NCBI GenBank assembly: GCA_015066865.1
Contig: SVNQ01000005.1
Span: 1 to 64,000, forward strand
Direction of reading: 5' to 3'
DNA: 64,000 nt
From: Ruminococcus sp.
Lineage (GTDB): Bacteria > Bacillota > Clostridia > Oscillospirales > Ruminococcaceae
Both the position numbers and the translations under genes were made by a program. The notes below the pieces were generated by a model. It had not been told where the DNA came from and did no database searches. It saw only the letters and a list, made by a program, of their open reading frames with translations. Shown here in pieces: positions 16,341 to 25,316 of this stretch (position 1 is the stretch's first letter; the number at the start of each line of letters is the position of its first letter).

Positions 16341-17279
16341 ATGAAAACGATGAAAATTGTATTCATGGGTACTCCCGATTTTGCTGTACCCTGCCTTACC
16401 GCACTTGCTGACAGCGGAGCAGAGGTTGCTGCGGTATTTACCCAGCCTGACAAGCCCAGTGGAAGAAAATACAAGCTTGTTCCTACCCCTGTAAAGAAAA
16501 AAGCATTGGAATATGCAATTCCCGTGTACCAGCCGCTTTCTCTGCGCAAGGGTGAGGATGCAGAACAGGCAATGAAGATTCTGGAAGAAATACAGCCCGA
16601 CTGTATTGTGGTTGCGGCGTATGGACAGATTCTGCCCAAGGCAATTCTGGAACTGCCGAAATATGGCTGCGTGAATGTGCATGCCTCTCTTTTACCGAAA
16701 TATCGTGGTGCAGCTCCCATTCAGCGCTGCATTCTGGAAGGCGAAACGGAAACGGGCGTGACCATCATGCAGATGGCGGAAGGACTGGACACAGGCGATA
16801 TGCTCGTAAAAGGCAGTCTTACCATTGGGGAGAATGAAACCGCATCCGAATTGCACGATCGTCTCTCCGAGCTTGGTGCAAAACTGATTGTGGAAGCTTT
16901 GCAGGGCATCAAGGATGGTACGATCACACCTGAGCAGCAGGATGATTCTAAGTCCTGCTATGCGGCGATGATCACGAAAGACATGTCCGCACTGGACTTT
17001 ACAAAGCCCGCAATTGAACTGCATCGGACGATCTGTGCGCTGACAGGCTTTACAACAATGGAGGGCAAGCGGTTCAAGGTGTTCCGCAGTAAGCTCAGTG
17101 ACAAGAAGGGAACTGCACAGGCAGGTACTGTTCTGGACGCAAAGCAGCTTCTGGTACAGTGCGGCGAGGGCACGACATTATATTTGACAGAAGTACAGAT
17201 AGAGGGCGGCAAACGCCTGCAAACGTCGGATTTTGTCCGCGGCAAGAAAATTTCCGACGGACAGAAGCTTGGTGAATAG
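16341..17279 (+). CDS. fmt: Methionyl-tRNA formyltransferase
   Basis: Transfers a formyl group from 10-formyltetrahydrofolate to initiator Met-tRNA. The 312-residue protein starts MKTMKIVFMGTPDFAVPCL, has the catalytic YGQILPKAIL and VNVHASLLPKYRGAAPI segment with the HxSLLPxxRG motif, GVTIMQMAEGLDTGDML, and a C-terminal anticodon-region domain. Start at 16341, directly after the def stop, with GGAGAAG about 8 nt upstream. Confidence 0.96.
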   Translation: MKTMKIVFMGTPDFAVPCLTALADSGAEVAAVFTQPDKPSGRKYKLVPTPVKKKALEYAIPVYQPLSLRKGEDAEQAMKILEEIQPDCIVVAAYGQILPKAILELPKYGCVNVHASLLPKYRGAAPIQRCILEGETETGVTIMQMAEGLDTGDMLVKGSLTIGENETASELHDRLSELGAKLIVEALQGIKDGTITPEQQDDSKSCYAAMITKDMSALDFTKPAIELHRTICALTGFTTMEGKRFKVFRSKLSDKKGTAQAGTVLDAKQLLVQCGEGTTLYLTEVQIEGGKRLQTSDFVRGKKISDGQKLGE

Positions 17280-17331
17280 TAGTGTGATTACTTGATTTCG
17301 CATGAAATCAGTTTAAGAAAGGATTTTTGGT

Positions 17332-18003
17332 ATGGATCTGTTATTGTTGATAGTGCCTTTGATTATCTGCATAGTTGCGCAGATCAATGTGCAGCGCACT
17401 TACACAAAATTTCACAAAGTGCGCAATGCCAGAGGTCTGACAGGTGCAGAAGTGGCAAGGCAGATTCTTGACAACAATGGTCTGAACTATGTGAGAGTGG
17501 AAATGGTGCACGGACAGCTTACTGACCATTTTGATCCCAGATCGAATGTGGTGTGCCTTTCCGAAAGCGTGTATAACGAAACCTCCGTTGCTGCATTGGG
17601 TGTAGCCGCACATGAATGCGGTCATGCAGTACAGCATGCAGAGAATTATGGGCCGATCGTGGTACGTTCCAATCTTGTGCCGATCGCAAATTTCTGCTCA
17701 AGGGCTTGGTACCTGATTTTTATTATCGGTCTGGCGCTCAGCAGCAGTCTTTTGGGCAGGGGTATGGTTACGTTCGGCATTATACTGTTTCTCGGAGTTG
17801 CACTGTTCCAGCTGGTGACGCTACCTGTTGAATTTAACGCAAGCAGCCGTGCATTGGCAATACTGGAAACCCAGGGCTTTCTTGAAGGCAGGGAGATCGA
17901 CGGTGCAAAGGAAGTTCTGAAGGCAGCGGCACTGACCTATGTGGCGGCATTGCTGCACTCTCTTTTGCAGCTGCTGCGTCTGATTCGTATTGCGAGGGAC
18001 TGA
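17332..18003 (+). CDS. Membrane zinc metallopeptidase (neutral zinc metallopeptidase family)
   Basis: A 223-residue membrane protein of the family of putative neutral zinc metallopeptidases (YugP-like). It has an N-terminal membrane anchor (about 1-18), ARGLTGAEVARQILDNNGL, the zinc motif HECGH at 94-98 within AAHECGHAVQHAE, two further membrane helices (about 120-160), and LPVEFNASSRAL, a conserved family segment whose glutamate may bind zinc. The substrate is unknown. It is inserted between fmt and rsmB, which are usually adjacent; its TGA stop overlaps the rsmB ATG by one base (TGATG). Confidence 0.9.
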   Translation: MDLLLLIVPLIICIVAQINVQRTYTKFHKVRNARGLTGAEVARQILDNNGLNYVRVEMVHGQLTDHFDPRSNVVCLSESVYNETSVAALGVAAHECGHAVQHAENYGPIVVRSNLVPIANFCSRAWYLIFIIGLALSSSLLGRGMVTFGIILFLGVALFQLVTLPVEFNASSRALAILETQGFLEGREIDGAKEVLKAAALTYVAALLHSLLQLLRLIRIARD

Positions 18004-19295
18004 TGGAAAGTGCAAGATATTTGGCAGTACAGCTTCTGGGGCGAACCATGGAGGAGGGGAGCTATTCCAATCTCCTGCTTGATAAAGCACTGGCAGCCGC
18101 ACAGCTGTCACCTGCCGATAAAAAACTTTGTTCACAGCTGTATTACGGCGTTATAGAACGCCGTCTGACGCTTGATCATATCGTGCGCTGCTATAGTAAA
18201 AAGCCGCCTGAAAAGCTGGATAGCGTCATTCGGAATATCCTCTATCTGGGACTTTATCAGCTTGCGTACTGTGAGAAGATTCCCGATCGTGCAGCAGTCA
18301 ACGAAAGCGTATTGCTTGCAAAACAATTTAAAAAGACAAGTGCATCGGGATTTGTCAACGCCGTACTGCGCAGCTTTCTGCGTGACGAAAAGCGGATACA
18401 AATACCGAAGGATCAGTGGAAAGCCATGGAGGTGCAGTATTCTGCACCGACAGCACTGCTTCGCAGAGTGGTGCAGGAGCGCGGCAAGGAATTTGCTGAG
18501 GCGTTCTTTGCCGACAGCTTGAAAACACCGCCCGTTACCATACGGCTCAACCCATTGAAGGGGAGTGTAGAGGATCTCGAAAAGGACGGTCTGTCGCCAA
18601 TTGCCTCCGAAAGGCTGGAAAATGCTTGTTATATCACCTGTGCGGATGTGCGGAAAAGCGATGCTTTTCAAAAGGGATTATTTCATGTGCAGGATCTGTC
18701 CTCGCAGCTTTGCTGTGCAATTCTCGATCCTCAGGCAGGCGAAACCGTGTTGGATGTGTGCGCCGCCCCCGGCGGAAAGAGTTTTACGATTGCGGAACGT
18801 ATGAAAAATACGGGAAAAGTACTGGCTTTTGATCTGCATGAACATCGTGCGGAATTGATTCGGAAAGGTGCGCAGCGTCTGGGTCTGCATTGTATAACGG
18901 CAGAAACAGCGGATGCAGCGGAATATTGTCCGGACATGCCGCAGGCAGATCGGATTTTATGCGATGTACCGTGTTCGGGACTCGGCGTAATTCGCCGTAA
19001 GCCCGAAATCAAATACAAGCCGCTTTCTGAATTTGAGGGGCTTCCGGATATTCAGTATGCCATTCTGGAAAATGCGGCGCGATACTTAAAAACAGGCGGA
19101 ACACTGGTATATTCCACATGCACGATTCTCAGAGCCGAGAATGAAGCTGTTGTGGAACGCTTTCTGAAAGCCCATGCGGAATTTGAACTTGTTCCGCTGA
19201 CGGAATTTGGTTTTGACGAAGGTTACGCAACCTTTTCCATTCAGTATGATAACTGCGATGGTTTCTTCGCCGCACGTCTGAGAAAAGGGGGGTGA
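18003..19295 (+). CDS. rsmB: 16S rRNA (cytosine967-C5)-methyltransferase RsmB
   Basis: A 430-residue rRNA m5C methyltransferase. The N-terminal third is a NusB-like RNA-binding domain (YGVIERRLTLDHIV and RAAVNESVLLAKQF); the C-terminal SAM domain has DVCAAPGGKSFTIAE (motif I), CDVPCSGLGVIRRKPEIKY (motif IV with the PCSG cysteine) and LVYSTCTI (motif VI with the catalytic cysteine). Start overlaps the previous stop by one base. It is followed 4 bp later by rlmN. Confidence 0.95.
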   Translation: MESARYLAVQLLGRTMEEGSYSNLLLDKALAAAQLSPADKKLCSQLYYGVIERRLTLDHIVRCYSKKPPEKLDSVIRNILYLGLYQLAYCEKIPDRAAVNESVLLAKQFKKTSASGFVNAVLRSFLRDEKRIQIPKDQWKAMEVQYSAPTALLRRVVQERGKEFAEAFFADSLKTPPVTIRLNPLKGSVEDLEKDGLSPIASERLENACYITCADVRKSDAFQKGLFHVQDLSSQLCCAILDPQAGETVLDVCAAPGGKSFTIAERMKNTGKVLAFDLHEHRAELIRKGAQRLGLHCITAETADAAEYCPDMPQADRILCDVPCSGLGVIRRKPEIKYKPLSEFEGLPDIQYAILENAARYLKTGGTLVYSTCTILRAENEAVVERFLKAHAEFELVPLTEFGFDEGYATFSIQYDNCDGFFAARLRKGG

Positions 19296-19299
19296 CGGC

Positions 19300-20337
19300 A
19301 TGGAGAAACGAGACATTTTGTCCATGAATCTCGCAGAGCTGACTGCTGCGGTCAAGGAACTCGGACAGCCCAAATACAGAGCTGTGCAGATCTATCGTTG
19401 GCTGCATGAAAAAAAAGCCACGGATTTTTCCGAAATGTTGGATTTGCCGTCAGCACTGCGCACAAAACTGGATGTTGAATATTGTATAAAACACCTATTT
19501 ATTGCAAGAAAGCTTGAATCTTGCATGGATAATACGGTAAAATACTTATATAGGCTTTCTGACGGGCAGCATGTGGAAACAGTTCTCATGTCCTATCATC
19601 ATGGTTGGCGGCTCTGTATTTCCACGCAGGTGGGATGCAAGATGGGCTGTCAGTTCTGTGCATCCACAATTGCAGGCTATGTAAGAAACCTGACACCCTC
19701 AGAAATGCTCCTGCAGATTGATGAAACGGAGCGTGATGCAGGGGTGACCATATCCGGCATCGTGCTGATGGGAATTGGTGAACCGCTGGATAATTTTGAA
19801 AATGTGATGCGTTTTCTGGAGCTGCTTTCCGACCCGAAGGGACGGCAGATGAGCCTGCGCCATGTTACGCTTTCCACATGCGGCATTGTTCCGAGAATGC
19901 GGGAGCTTGCCGATAAACAAACGGGACTGACGCTTGCGGTTTCCCTGCACAATCCTACCGATGCAGGACGCAGTGCGGTAATGCCTGTGAACCGCCGCTA
20001 TCCGCTCTCAGAGCTGATGGAGGCGTGCAGATATTATTTTTCCCGCACAGGGCGGCGTGTAACATTTGAATACGCCGTGATGCAGGGAGAAAATGACAGT
20101 GAAGCGGATGCAAAAGCATTGGCATCGCTGCTCAAAGGACAACAGGCGCATGTCAACCTGATTCCGGTTAATTCCGTTAAGGAACGGAGTTATCATGCAA
20201 CCAGAAAGGCAGCGCAGGATTTCATGCAGCGTCTGGAGCGTCTGGGCGTGCATGCGACAGTCAGAAGAACACTTGGCAGTGACATTGAAGCTGCCTGCGG
20301 TCAGCTCAGACACGAAGCTGATACAGAGCAGGCGTAA
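19300..20337 (+). CDS. rlmN: Dual-specificity RNA methyltransferase RlmN (radical SAM)
   Basis: Methylates C2 of adenosine in 23S rRNA (A2503) and in some tRNAs (A37). The 345-residue protein has the cluster cysteines at 113, 117 and 120 (TQVGCKMGCQFCAS), the SAM motif MGIGEPLDN, SLHNPTDAGRSAVMPVN, and the methyl-carrying cysteine near the C-terminus in SDIEAACGQLR. Poly-G (19286-19292) serves as ribosome site, about 8 nt from the ATG. Confidence 0.96.
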   Translation: MEKRDILSMNLAELTAAVKELGQPKYRAVQIYRWLHEKKATDFSEMLDLPSALRTKLDVEYCIKHLFIARKLESCMDNTVKYLYRLSDGQHVETVLMSYHHGWRLCISTQVGCKMGCQFCASTIAGYVRNLTPSEMLLQIDETERDAGVTISGIVLMGIGEPLDNFENVMRFLELLSDPKGRQMSLRHVTLSTCGIVPRMRELADKQTGLTLAVSLHNPTDAGRSAVMPVNRRYPLSELMEACRYYFSRTGRRVTFEYAVMQGENDSEADAKALASLLKGQQAHVNLIPVNSVKERSYHATRKAAQDFMQRLERLGVHATVRRTLGSDIEAACGQLRHEADTEQA

Positions 20338-20351
20338 CAGGAGGTGAGGAT

Positions 20352-21077
20352 ATGCGATGTGCAACAGCGACACACATTGGACTGGTTCGTGAGGAGAACC
20401 AGGACGAGGTGTTTGCAAAAGATTTCGGCGGCAGGATTCTTGTCGTAGTCTGCGATGGTATGGGCGGTGAACGTTCAGGCAGCCAGGCGAGTGCAATTGC
20501 AGTCAGGGAGCTGTTCGATCATTTTGAAGCCGGCTATCGTCCAGGCATGGATGCGGAAGCAGTCCGTACATTGCTCATATCCTCAGTTTCAGCGGCAAAT
20601 TCAGTGATTTACACAACTGCCAGAATGGATTACAAAAGCTTCGGTATGGGCACTACCTGCGTTGCCGCATTCGTGGAACCGGGATGGATATCCATTGCAA
20701 ATGTCGGTGACAGCAGAGCATATCTGATGGAAAACGGCATTATGCGACAGATCACAAGTGATCATACCGTTGTCAATATGCTGTTCCAGCAAGGAAAGAT
20801 CAGACGGGATCAGATGCCGCACCATCCGCAGCGCAATATGCTGACGCGCGCGGTGGGTGTGGAACGGGTGGTCAGACCCGATTATTTCCGGATTCCGTAT
20901 GGTGACGATTACCTGCTGCTGCTTTGTTCGGACGGATTGTCCGCATACAGCAGTGAGGAGGAAATTCGTGAAACACTGGTTCAGAACACATTTGCAGATG
21001 CCCCGAAAGCGCTTGTGGATCTTGCGCTGCAAAAGGGCGGAAGGGATAACATTTCCCTCGCAATTGTCACAAAATAA
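20352..21077 (+). CDS. prpC: PP2C-type Ser/Thr protein phosphatase
   Basis: A 241-residue metal-dependent phosphatase of the PP2C family (PrpC/Stp1 type). The metal-binding residues appear in REENQDEVF (12-20), VVCDGMGGERSG (33-43), CSDGLS and GGRDNIS near the C-terminus. In Firmicutes this enzyme reverses phosphorylation by the PASTA kinase encoded just downstream. It lies 14 bp after rlmN and 17 bp before the kinase. Confidence 0.95.
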   Translation: MRCATATHIGLVREENQDEVFAKDFGGRILVVVCDGMGGERSGSQASAIAVRELFDHFEAGYRPGMDAEAVRTLLISSVSAANSVIYTTARMDYKSFGMGTTCVAAFVEPGWISIANVGDSRAYLMENGIMRQITSDHTVVNMLFQQGKIRRDQMPHHPQRNMLTRAVGVERVVRPDYFRIPYGDDYLLLLCSDGLSAYSSEEEIRETLVQNTFADAPKALVDLALQKGGRDNISLAIVTK

Positions 21078-21094
21078 TAAGTATGGAGGGTACA

Positions 21095-23326
21095 ATGGAC
21101 AAGAACATTGGCAAGAAGCTTGACGGCAGATATGAAATTACCGAGCTGATCGGCGTTGGCGGAATGGCTGACGTTTACAAAGCAACGGATATCATTGACA
21201 ATAAAGTTGTTGCAGTCAAGATTCTGAAGAAGGAGTTTGCAGAAAACGAAGAGTTTCTGCGCCGGTTCAGAAATGAATCAAAGGCAATCGCACTGCTTTC
21301 CCACCCGAACATTGTAAAGGTGTACGATGTTGGATTCTCTGACAAGATCCAGTTCATCGTAATGGAGTACATTGACGGAATTACGCTCAAGGAGTATATT
21401 GAGAATGAAAAGGTGCTGACATGGAAGGATTCCGTGCATTTTATCATTCAGATCCTCCGTGCGCTGCAGCATGCTCATGACAGAGGCATTGTACACAGAG
21501 ATATTAAACCGCAGAATATCATGCTGTTTACCGACGGTACGATCAAGGTCATGGATTTCGGCATTGCAAAATTTGCAAGAGAAGAAGGCCGTACTGCAAC
21601 AGATCAGGCGATCGGAACAGTGCATTACATCAGTCCCGAGCAGGCAAGAGGCGATGTGACGGACGAAAAGAGCGACATCTATTCTGTAGGTGTAATGCTT
21701 TATGAGATGCTTACCGGTCAGAAACCCTTTGATACGGACAATCCCGTAACAGTGGCAGTAATGCACATGCAGAACACTGCGGAGCGTCCTCGTGCGATCA
21801 ATCCCGATATTCCCGCAGGTCTGGAGGAAATTATTCTCCGTGCGATGGAAAAGGATGCGGAAAACCGTTATCAGACAGCATCCGATATGATCCGTGACAT
21901 CGAAAGCTTCAAGGCAAATACCCAGATGACCTTCGGATATTATGAGGAGGACATTCCTGAGGAGGATGAAGAAGCAACGCAGTTCATCGCTGAAGTACCG
22001 GATTCTGAAGAAACGATCTCTCAGGAAATCGCATATGCAGATGATGACGATGACGATGATGAATATTACGATGACGAGGAGGATGAGGAGGAAGAAGAAT
22101 CCCGTTCCCTGTTCATCCCTGTTATGACTGCAGTTACGATTGCATTCATCGTTGTGGCAGTATTCTTCATTCTCTGGCTTGTAAAGGGCGTTATTAATGG
22201 CGGTATCCAGAAGACAAAGTACGAGATGCCCAACCTTGTCGGTATGAATATCTATGAGGCAAAGGATGAGTTCGAGTATCTGGATATCCAGATCAATGAT
22301 ACAGAATATTCTGCATTTGAAAAGGACGCTATCTACGAGCAGGATGTTGAAGTGGGAGATACCGTAACAAACGGTCAGACCGTTATTGTTAATGTCAGCC
22401 TTGGCGTGAGCATGGTAAAGGTTCCCAATGTTGCGAACATGAATTACGAGTATGCGTTCAAGATACTTGAACAGAATCAGTTTAAGTATGAAAAGCGATT
22501 TGAGCTGAGTACTGAAGGCATTACCGCAAACAATGTTATCCGTACAGAACCTGCAATCGGTGAAGAAGCTGAATCCGGTTCCACTGTTATCGTTTATATC
22601 AGTAAAGGTCTGAACACCGATGACATCGTAATCGACGATATGGTTGGCTGGACGCTTGATCAGGCAACACAGCTCCTCACCTACATGGGCATCAAGGTTG
22701 AATCAATCGGCGAGGCTTCTCTCAAGGAAGAGAACACTGTCATTGCACAGAGCGCTGCCCCCGGCGATATTCTGAAGGCAGGCGACACCATCACACTGAC
22801 CTACAGTAATGGTGAAGACCCGTCCGGTACTGTTCCGTTCACCATAACGCTTCCGACCAATGCGAAGGGAAGATTTGTACTCGACTTTATTGACAGCAAG
22901 GGCGTAACACTGGCATCCAGCAGCAATCTGATTCCTGCATACACACCGTCTGCAACGATAATGGTTGAGGGTACCGGTACTGCTACCGTAACTGTTGTAT
23001 TGAGCAACTATGCAAACAACCAGCAGCATCCTGTTGGTGTATACAACTTCGACTTTGCAAATATCTCGTTCAGACCTGTGAGCGAGGATGTTATGAAGGC
23101 ATTTGAGATGGTTGGCGCATTTGAGGAAGAAACCACGGAACCGACCACAGAGCCGCCCACACAGCCGCCTACGGAACCGACAACAACACCCGCACCGACG
23201 GATCCTCCCGAGCCGACGAATCCTCCGACAGAACCGCCTGCACCGACAGATCCGCCCGAGACGCCTGCACCGACAGATCCGCCTGCACCGACGGATCCGC
23301 CTGCACCGGAAGCTTCTGAAGAATAA
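21095..23326 (+). CDS. prkC: PASTA-domain Ser/Thr protein kinase (PrkC/Stk)
   Basis: A 743-residue membrane kinase that senses peptidoglycan fragments or lipid II. The cytoplasmic kinase has the G-loop GVGGMA (20-25), Lys42, HRDIKPQN (134-141) and DFG (154-156). A very acidic stretch (about 315-336, mostly Asp and Glu) precedes a single transmembrane helix (340-363). Outside are three PASTA repeats (about 377-580), a further beta-rich region of about 100 residues, and a Pro-Thr-rich tail (about 680-743) of repeated PTDPPAP-like units. The tail and the extra domain are additions to the standard layout. ATG 21095 follows GGAGGG; ATG 21083 lies in front of that site. Confidence 0.95.
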   Translation: MDKNIGKKLDGRYEITELIGVGGMADVYKATDIIDNKVVAVKILKKEFAENEEFLRRFRNESKAIALLSHPNIVKVYDVGFSDKIQFIVMEYIDGITLKEYIENEKVLTWKDSVHFIIQILRALQHAHDRGIVHRDIKPQNIMLFTDGTIKVMDFGIAKFAREEGRTATDQAIGTVHYISPEQARGDVTDEKSDIYSVGVMLYEMLTGQKPFDTDNPVTVAVMHMQNTAERPRAINPDIPAGLEEIILRAMEKDAENRYQTASDMIRDIESFKANTQMTFGYYEEDIPEEDEEATQFIAEVPDSEETISQEIAYADDDDDDDEYYDDEEDEEEEESRSLFIPVMTAVTIAFIVVAVFFILWLVKGVINGGIQKTKYEMPNLVGMNIYEAKDEFEYLDIQINDTEYSAFEKDAIYEQDVEVGDTVTNGQTVIVNVSLGVSMVKVPNVANMNYEYAFKILEQNQFKYEKRFELSTEGITANNVIRTEPAIGEEAESGSTVIVYISKGLNTDDIVIDDMVGWTLDQATQLLTYMGIKVESIGEASLKEENTVIAQSAAPGDILKAGDTITLTYSNGEDPSGTVPFTITLPTNAKGRFVLDFIDSKGVTLASSSNLIPAYTPSATIMVEGTGTATVTVVLSNYANNQQHPVGVYNFDFANISFRPVSEDVMKAFEMVGAFEEETTEPTTEPPTQPPTEPTTTPAPTDPPEPTNPPTEPPAPTDPPETPAPTDPPAPTDPPAPEASEE

Positions 23327-24213
23327 TGGCAGTTGTGAATACGGAAGCAAAACACAGTATTATCATCAAATCTGTCAGGGGACTCTACACCGTAGCGTCC
23401 CCTGACGGTGTTTTCAAAGAATGCACGGCAAGGGGGATTTTGCGCAAAAAGGGACAGGAACCCTATGTGGGCGACCAAGTACGGATGGACGGCAATGTGA
23501 TTGCCGAGGTGCTTCCGAGAAAAAATGAGATCATCCGACCGCCCCTTGCAAACCTCGACCAGCTGTGTTTCGTGGTATCCATGTGCGAACCTCAGCCGAA
23601 TCTGCGGCTTCTGGACAAGTTCATTGCCGTTTCTGCCTATAAGGAGATTACACCGCTGCTGCTGCTGACAAAGGTGGATCTTGCCTCATGTGAGGAAATC
23701 TATGCCCTTTACAGTTCCATCGGCATTCCCATTCTGACGGTGGATTATCAGAATCCGGAAAGCCTTGAGGTGGTGCGGAATGCATTCGCAGGAAAGGTGA
23801 GCGCCCTGACCGGAAATTCCGGCGCAGGGAAATCTACGCTCCTCAATGCACTGGACAGTACACTGGAAATTCCCACGGGTGAGATCAGCCAGAAGCTTGG
23901 CAGAGGCCGCCATACGACACGGCATGCACAGCTCTATCCGCTTTCCAGTGGAGGGTATATTGCCGATACACCGGGTTTTTCCACGTTTGATACCCAGCGT
24001 TATGCTGTCATCCGTAAGGAGGAGCTTGCGGACTGTTTTGCAGAGTTTGCAGAATATAAGGACGATTGCCGTTTCCATGACTGTTCCCACACCTGTGAAA
24101 AAGGCTGCGCAGTGCTGGAGGCTGTCGAAAACGGAAAGATCCCCAAAAGCCGCCATGAAAGCTACTGCGATATGTATGAGGAGGCAAAGCAGATTAAGGA
24201 GTGGATGCTATGA
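23326..24213 (+). CDS. rsgA: Ribosome small-subunit-dependent GTPase RsgA
   Basis: A 295-residue circularly permuted GTPase that checks late 30S assembly. An N-terminal OB domain (15-65) is followed by G4 TKVD (115-118), G1 GNSGAGKST (163-171), G3 DTPGFS, and a C-terminal zinc knuckle (DCRFHDCSHTCEKGC). The start codon overlaps the prkC stop by one base (TAATG). The rpe gene that follows rsgA in B. subtilis is missing here and thiN follows directly. Confidence 0.96.
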   Translation: MAVVNTEAKHSIIIKSVRGLYTVASPDGVFKECTARGILRKKGQEPYVGDQVRMDGNVIAEVLPRKNEIIRPPLANLDQLCFVVSMCEPQPNLRLLDKFIAVSAYKEITPLLLLTKVDLASCEEIYALYSSIGIPILTVDYQNPESLEVVRNAFAGKVSALTGNSGAGKSTLLNALDSTLEIPTGEISQKLGRGRHTTRHAQLYPLSSGGYIADTPGFSTFDTQRYAVIRKEELADCFAEFAEYKDDCRFHDCSHTCEKGCAVLEAVENGKIPKSRHESYCDMYEEAKQIKEWML

Positions 24214-24836
24214 AAACCTGTGTGATCATCGCAGGCGGTGACCTGCACGGGTGTGTACAAGTTCCGGAAAATGCCCTCATTATCTGCGCCGACTGCGGCT
24301 ATCGTCATGCACAGCGTCTTGGAATCATTCCCGATGTGCTGATGGGGGATTTTGATTCCTTTACGGAGGCGCTTCCTGAAAACTGTGAGATTCTGCGTCA
24401 TCCTGCCGAAAAGGATGAGACTGATACCATGCTTGCGGTGTATTGCGGCAGGGATAGGGGCTGTACGGAATTTCAAATTTATGGTGCATTCGGCGGCGAA
24501 CGGATTGACCATTCCATTGCAAATATCCAGATGCTGCACCATATGGCGATGCAGGGGCTGCAAGGGATTCTGCATGACAAGGGAACGACCGTGAGCGTGC
24601 AGACGAAGGGAACGAAATATTATCCGAAAACAAACGGCTACCTGTCACTCTTTTCAATGACGGATGCCTGCGTGGGCGTGACCGTACAGGGTGTGAAGTA
24701 TCCATTGGAGAATGCAGAGCTGCACAGTTGCTTTCCGCTTGGCGTGAGCAATCAGATTCTTGCGGACTTTGCAGAAATCTCACTTGAAAGCGGCGTTCTG
24801 CTTGTGGTACAAACAAATCAGTCACCCATTCTGTAA
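24210..24836 (+). CDS. thiN: Thiamine pyrophosphokinase
   Basis: Transfers pyrophosphate from ATP to thiamine to make thiamine diphosphate. The 208-residue protein shows ADCGYRHAQRLGIIPDVLMG, GDFDSF and GAFGGERIDHSIANIQ motifs of the family. It overlaps rsgA by 4 bp (ATGA) and is preceded by GGAG. Its place after rsgA and before a spoVM-like gene matches the B. subtilis order. Confidence 0.93.
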   Translation: MKTCVIIAGGDLHGCVQVPENALIICADCGYRHAQRLGIIPDVLMGDFDSFTEALPENCEILRHPAEKDETDTMLAVYCGRDRGCTEFQIYGAFGGERIDHSIANIQMLHHMAMQGLQGILHDKGTTVSVQTKGTKYYPKTNGYLSLFSMTDACVGVTVQGVKYPLENAELHSCFPLGVSNQILADFAEISLESGVLLVVQTNQSPIL

Positions 24837-24879
24837 ATCAGAATATACTGTAATATCAAGTATTACAGGAGGGTTACTT

Positions 24880-24966
24880 ATGAAAGTTGTTGTTGTCAGA
24901 AGCCCGAAGGTGCTTGCAGGTGTGCTGCGGTTGATTTTTGGTATCAAAAAAGAGGATTGTGAATAA
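24880..24966 (+). CDS. spoVM: SpoVM-like small amphipathic peptide (28 residues)
   Basis: A 28-codon gene, missed by usual length limits, with a strong AGGAGGG site 8 nt before the ATG. The peptide MKVVVVRSPKVLAGVLRLIF(8 more) resembles B. subtilis SpoVM (26 residues): same start MK, Pro9 followed by Lys, a Leu/Val-rich amphipathic helix and a basic end. In B. subtilis spoVM also follows thiN. SpoVM binds convex membrane and anchors SpoIVA in the spore coat. An 8-bp hairpin (24848-24868) overlaps the ribosome site and could limit translation. Homology is inferred from synteny, length and pattern. Confidence 0.8.
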   Translation: MKVVVVRSPKVLAGVLRLIFGIKKEDCE

Positions 24967-24968
24967 TC

Positions 24969-25006
24969 ATCGGGCGGAATGCAAGTCATTCCGCCCGATT
25001 TTTTTG
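24969..25006 (+). terminator. Terminator of the yicC-spoVM operon
   Basis: A 13-bp perfect stem atcgggcggaatg / cattccgcccgat with a caagt loop and seven T residues. Confidence 0.93.
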
Positions 25007-25037
25007 CATATATTGTTGCAGATAGGAGGCGTGTACC

Positions 25038-25316
25038 ATGGAAGAAACCATCATTGAAATCCCCGATACACCGGATGACGGCTGGCAGCCGCCCGTTCTG
25101 AAGCATCAAAAAGCCGACAAGTCCTCAAAAGCACAGAACTGTACGGATGTATTTTTCATACAGTATGTGGTATGCATCCTGCTTGTAACCGCCGTATTCA
25201 TCATTCGTCTGTATGATGAAATGCTCTGTGACAGTATTCTCGGACAGTTTGCGGCGCAGACACATGCCCCCGATGCGCAGTTCATCGGACAGCTTGCCGC
25301 AATTTTACAACGTTAA
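25038..25316 (+). CDS. Small single-pass membrane protein next to M50 protease
   Basis: A 92-residue protein with a polar acidic/basic N-terminus (1-37), one hydrophobic helix (about 39-57) and a short outer tail of about 35 residues. I do not recognise a domain. AGGAGGCG precedes the ATG, and the stop overlaps the start of the M50 protease gene by one base (TAATG), so the two are coupled. Topology and position recall SpoIVFA, the membrane partner of the SpoIVFB protease, but without the peptidoglycan-peptidase-like domain; this is inference. Reading is supported by codon pattern and the coupling. Confidence 0.75.
   Translation: MEETIIEIPDTPDDGWQPPVLKHQKADKSSKAQNCTDVFFIQYVVCILLVTAVFIIRLYDEMLCDSILGQFAAQTHAPDAQFIGQLAAILQR

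Noticed and set aside
23130..23326. Short tandem units that could suggest a repeat array or CRISPR
   Set aside because: They encode the Pro-Thr-rich tail of the kinase in frame; units are 9-24 bp, with no spacers.
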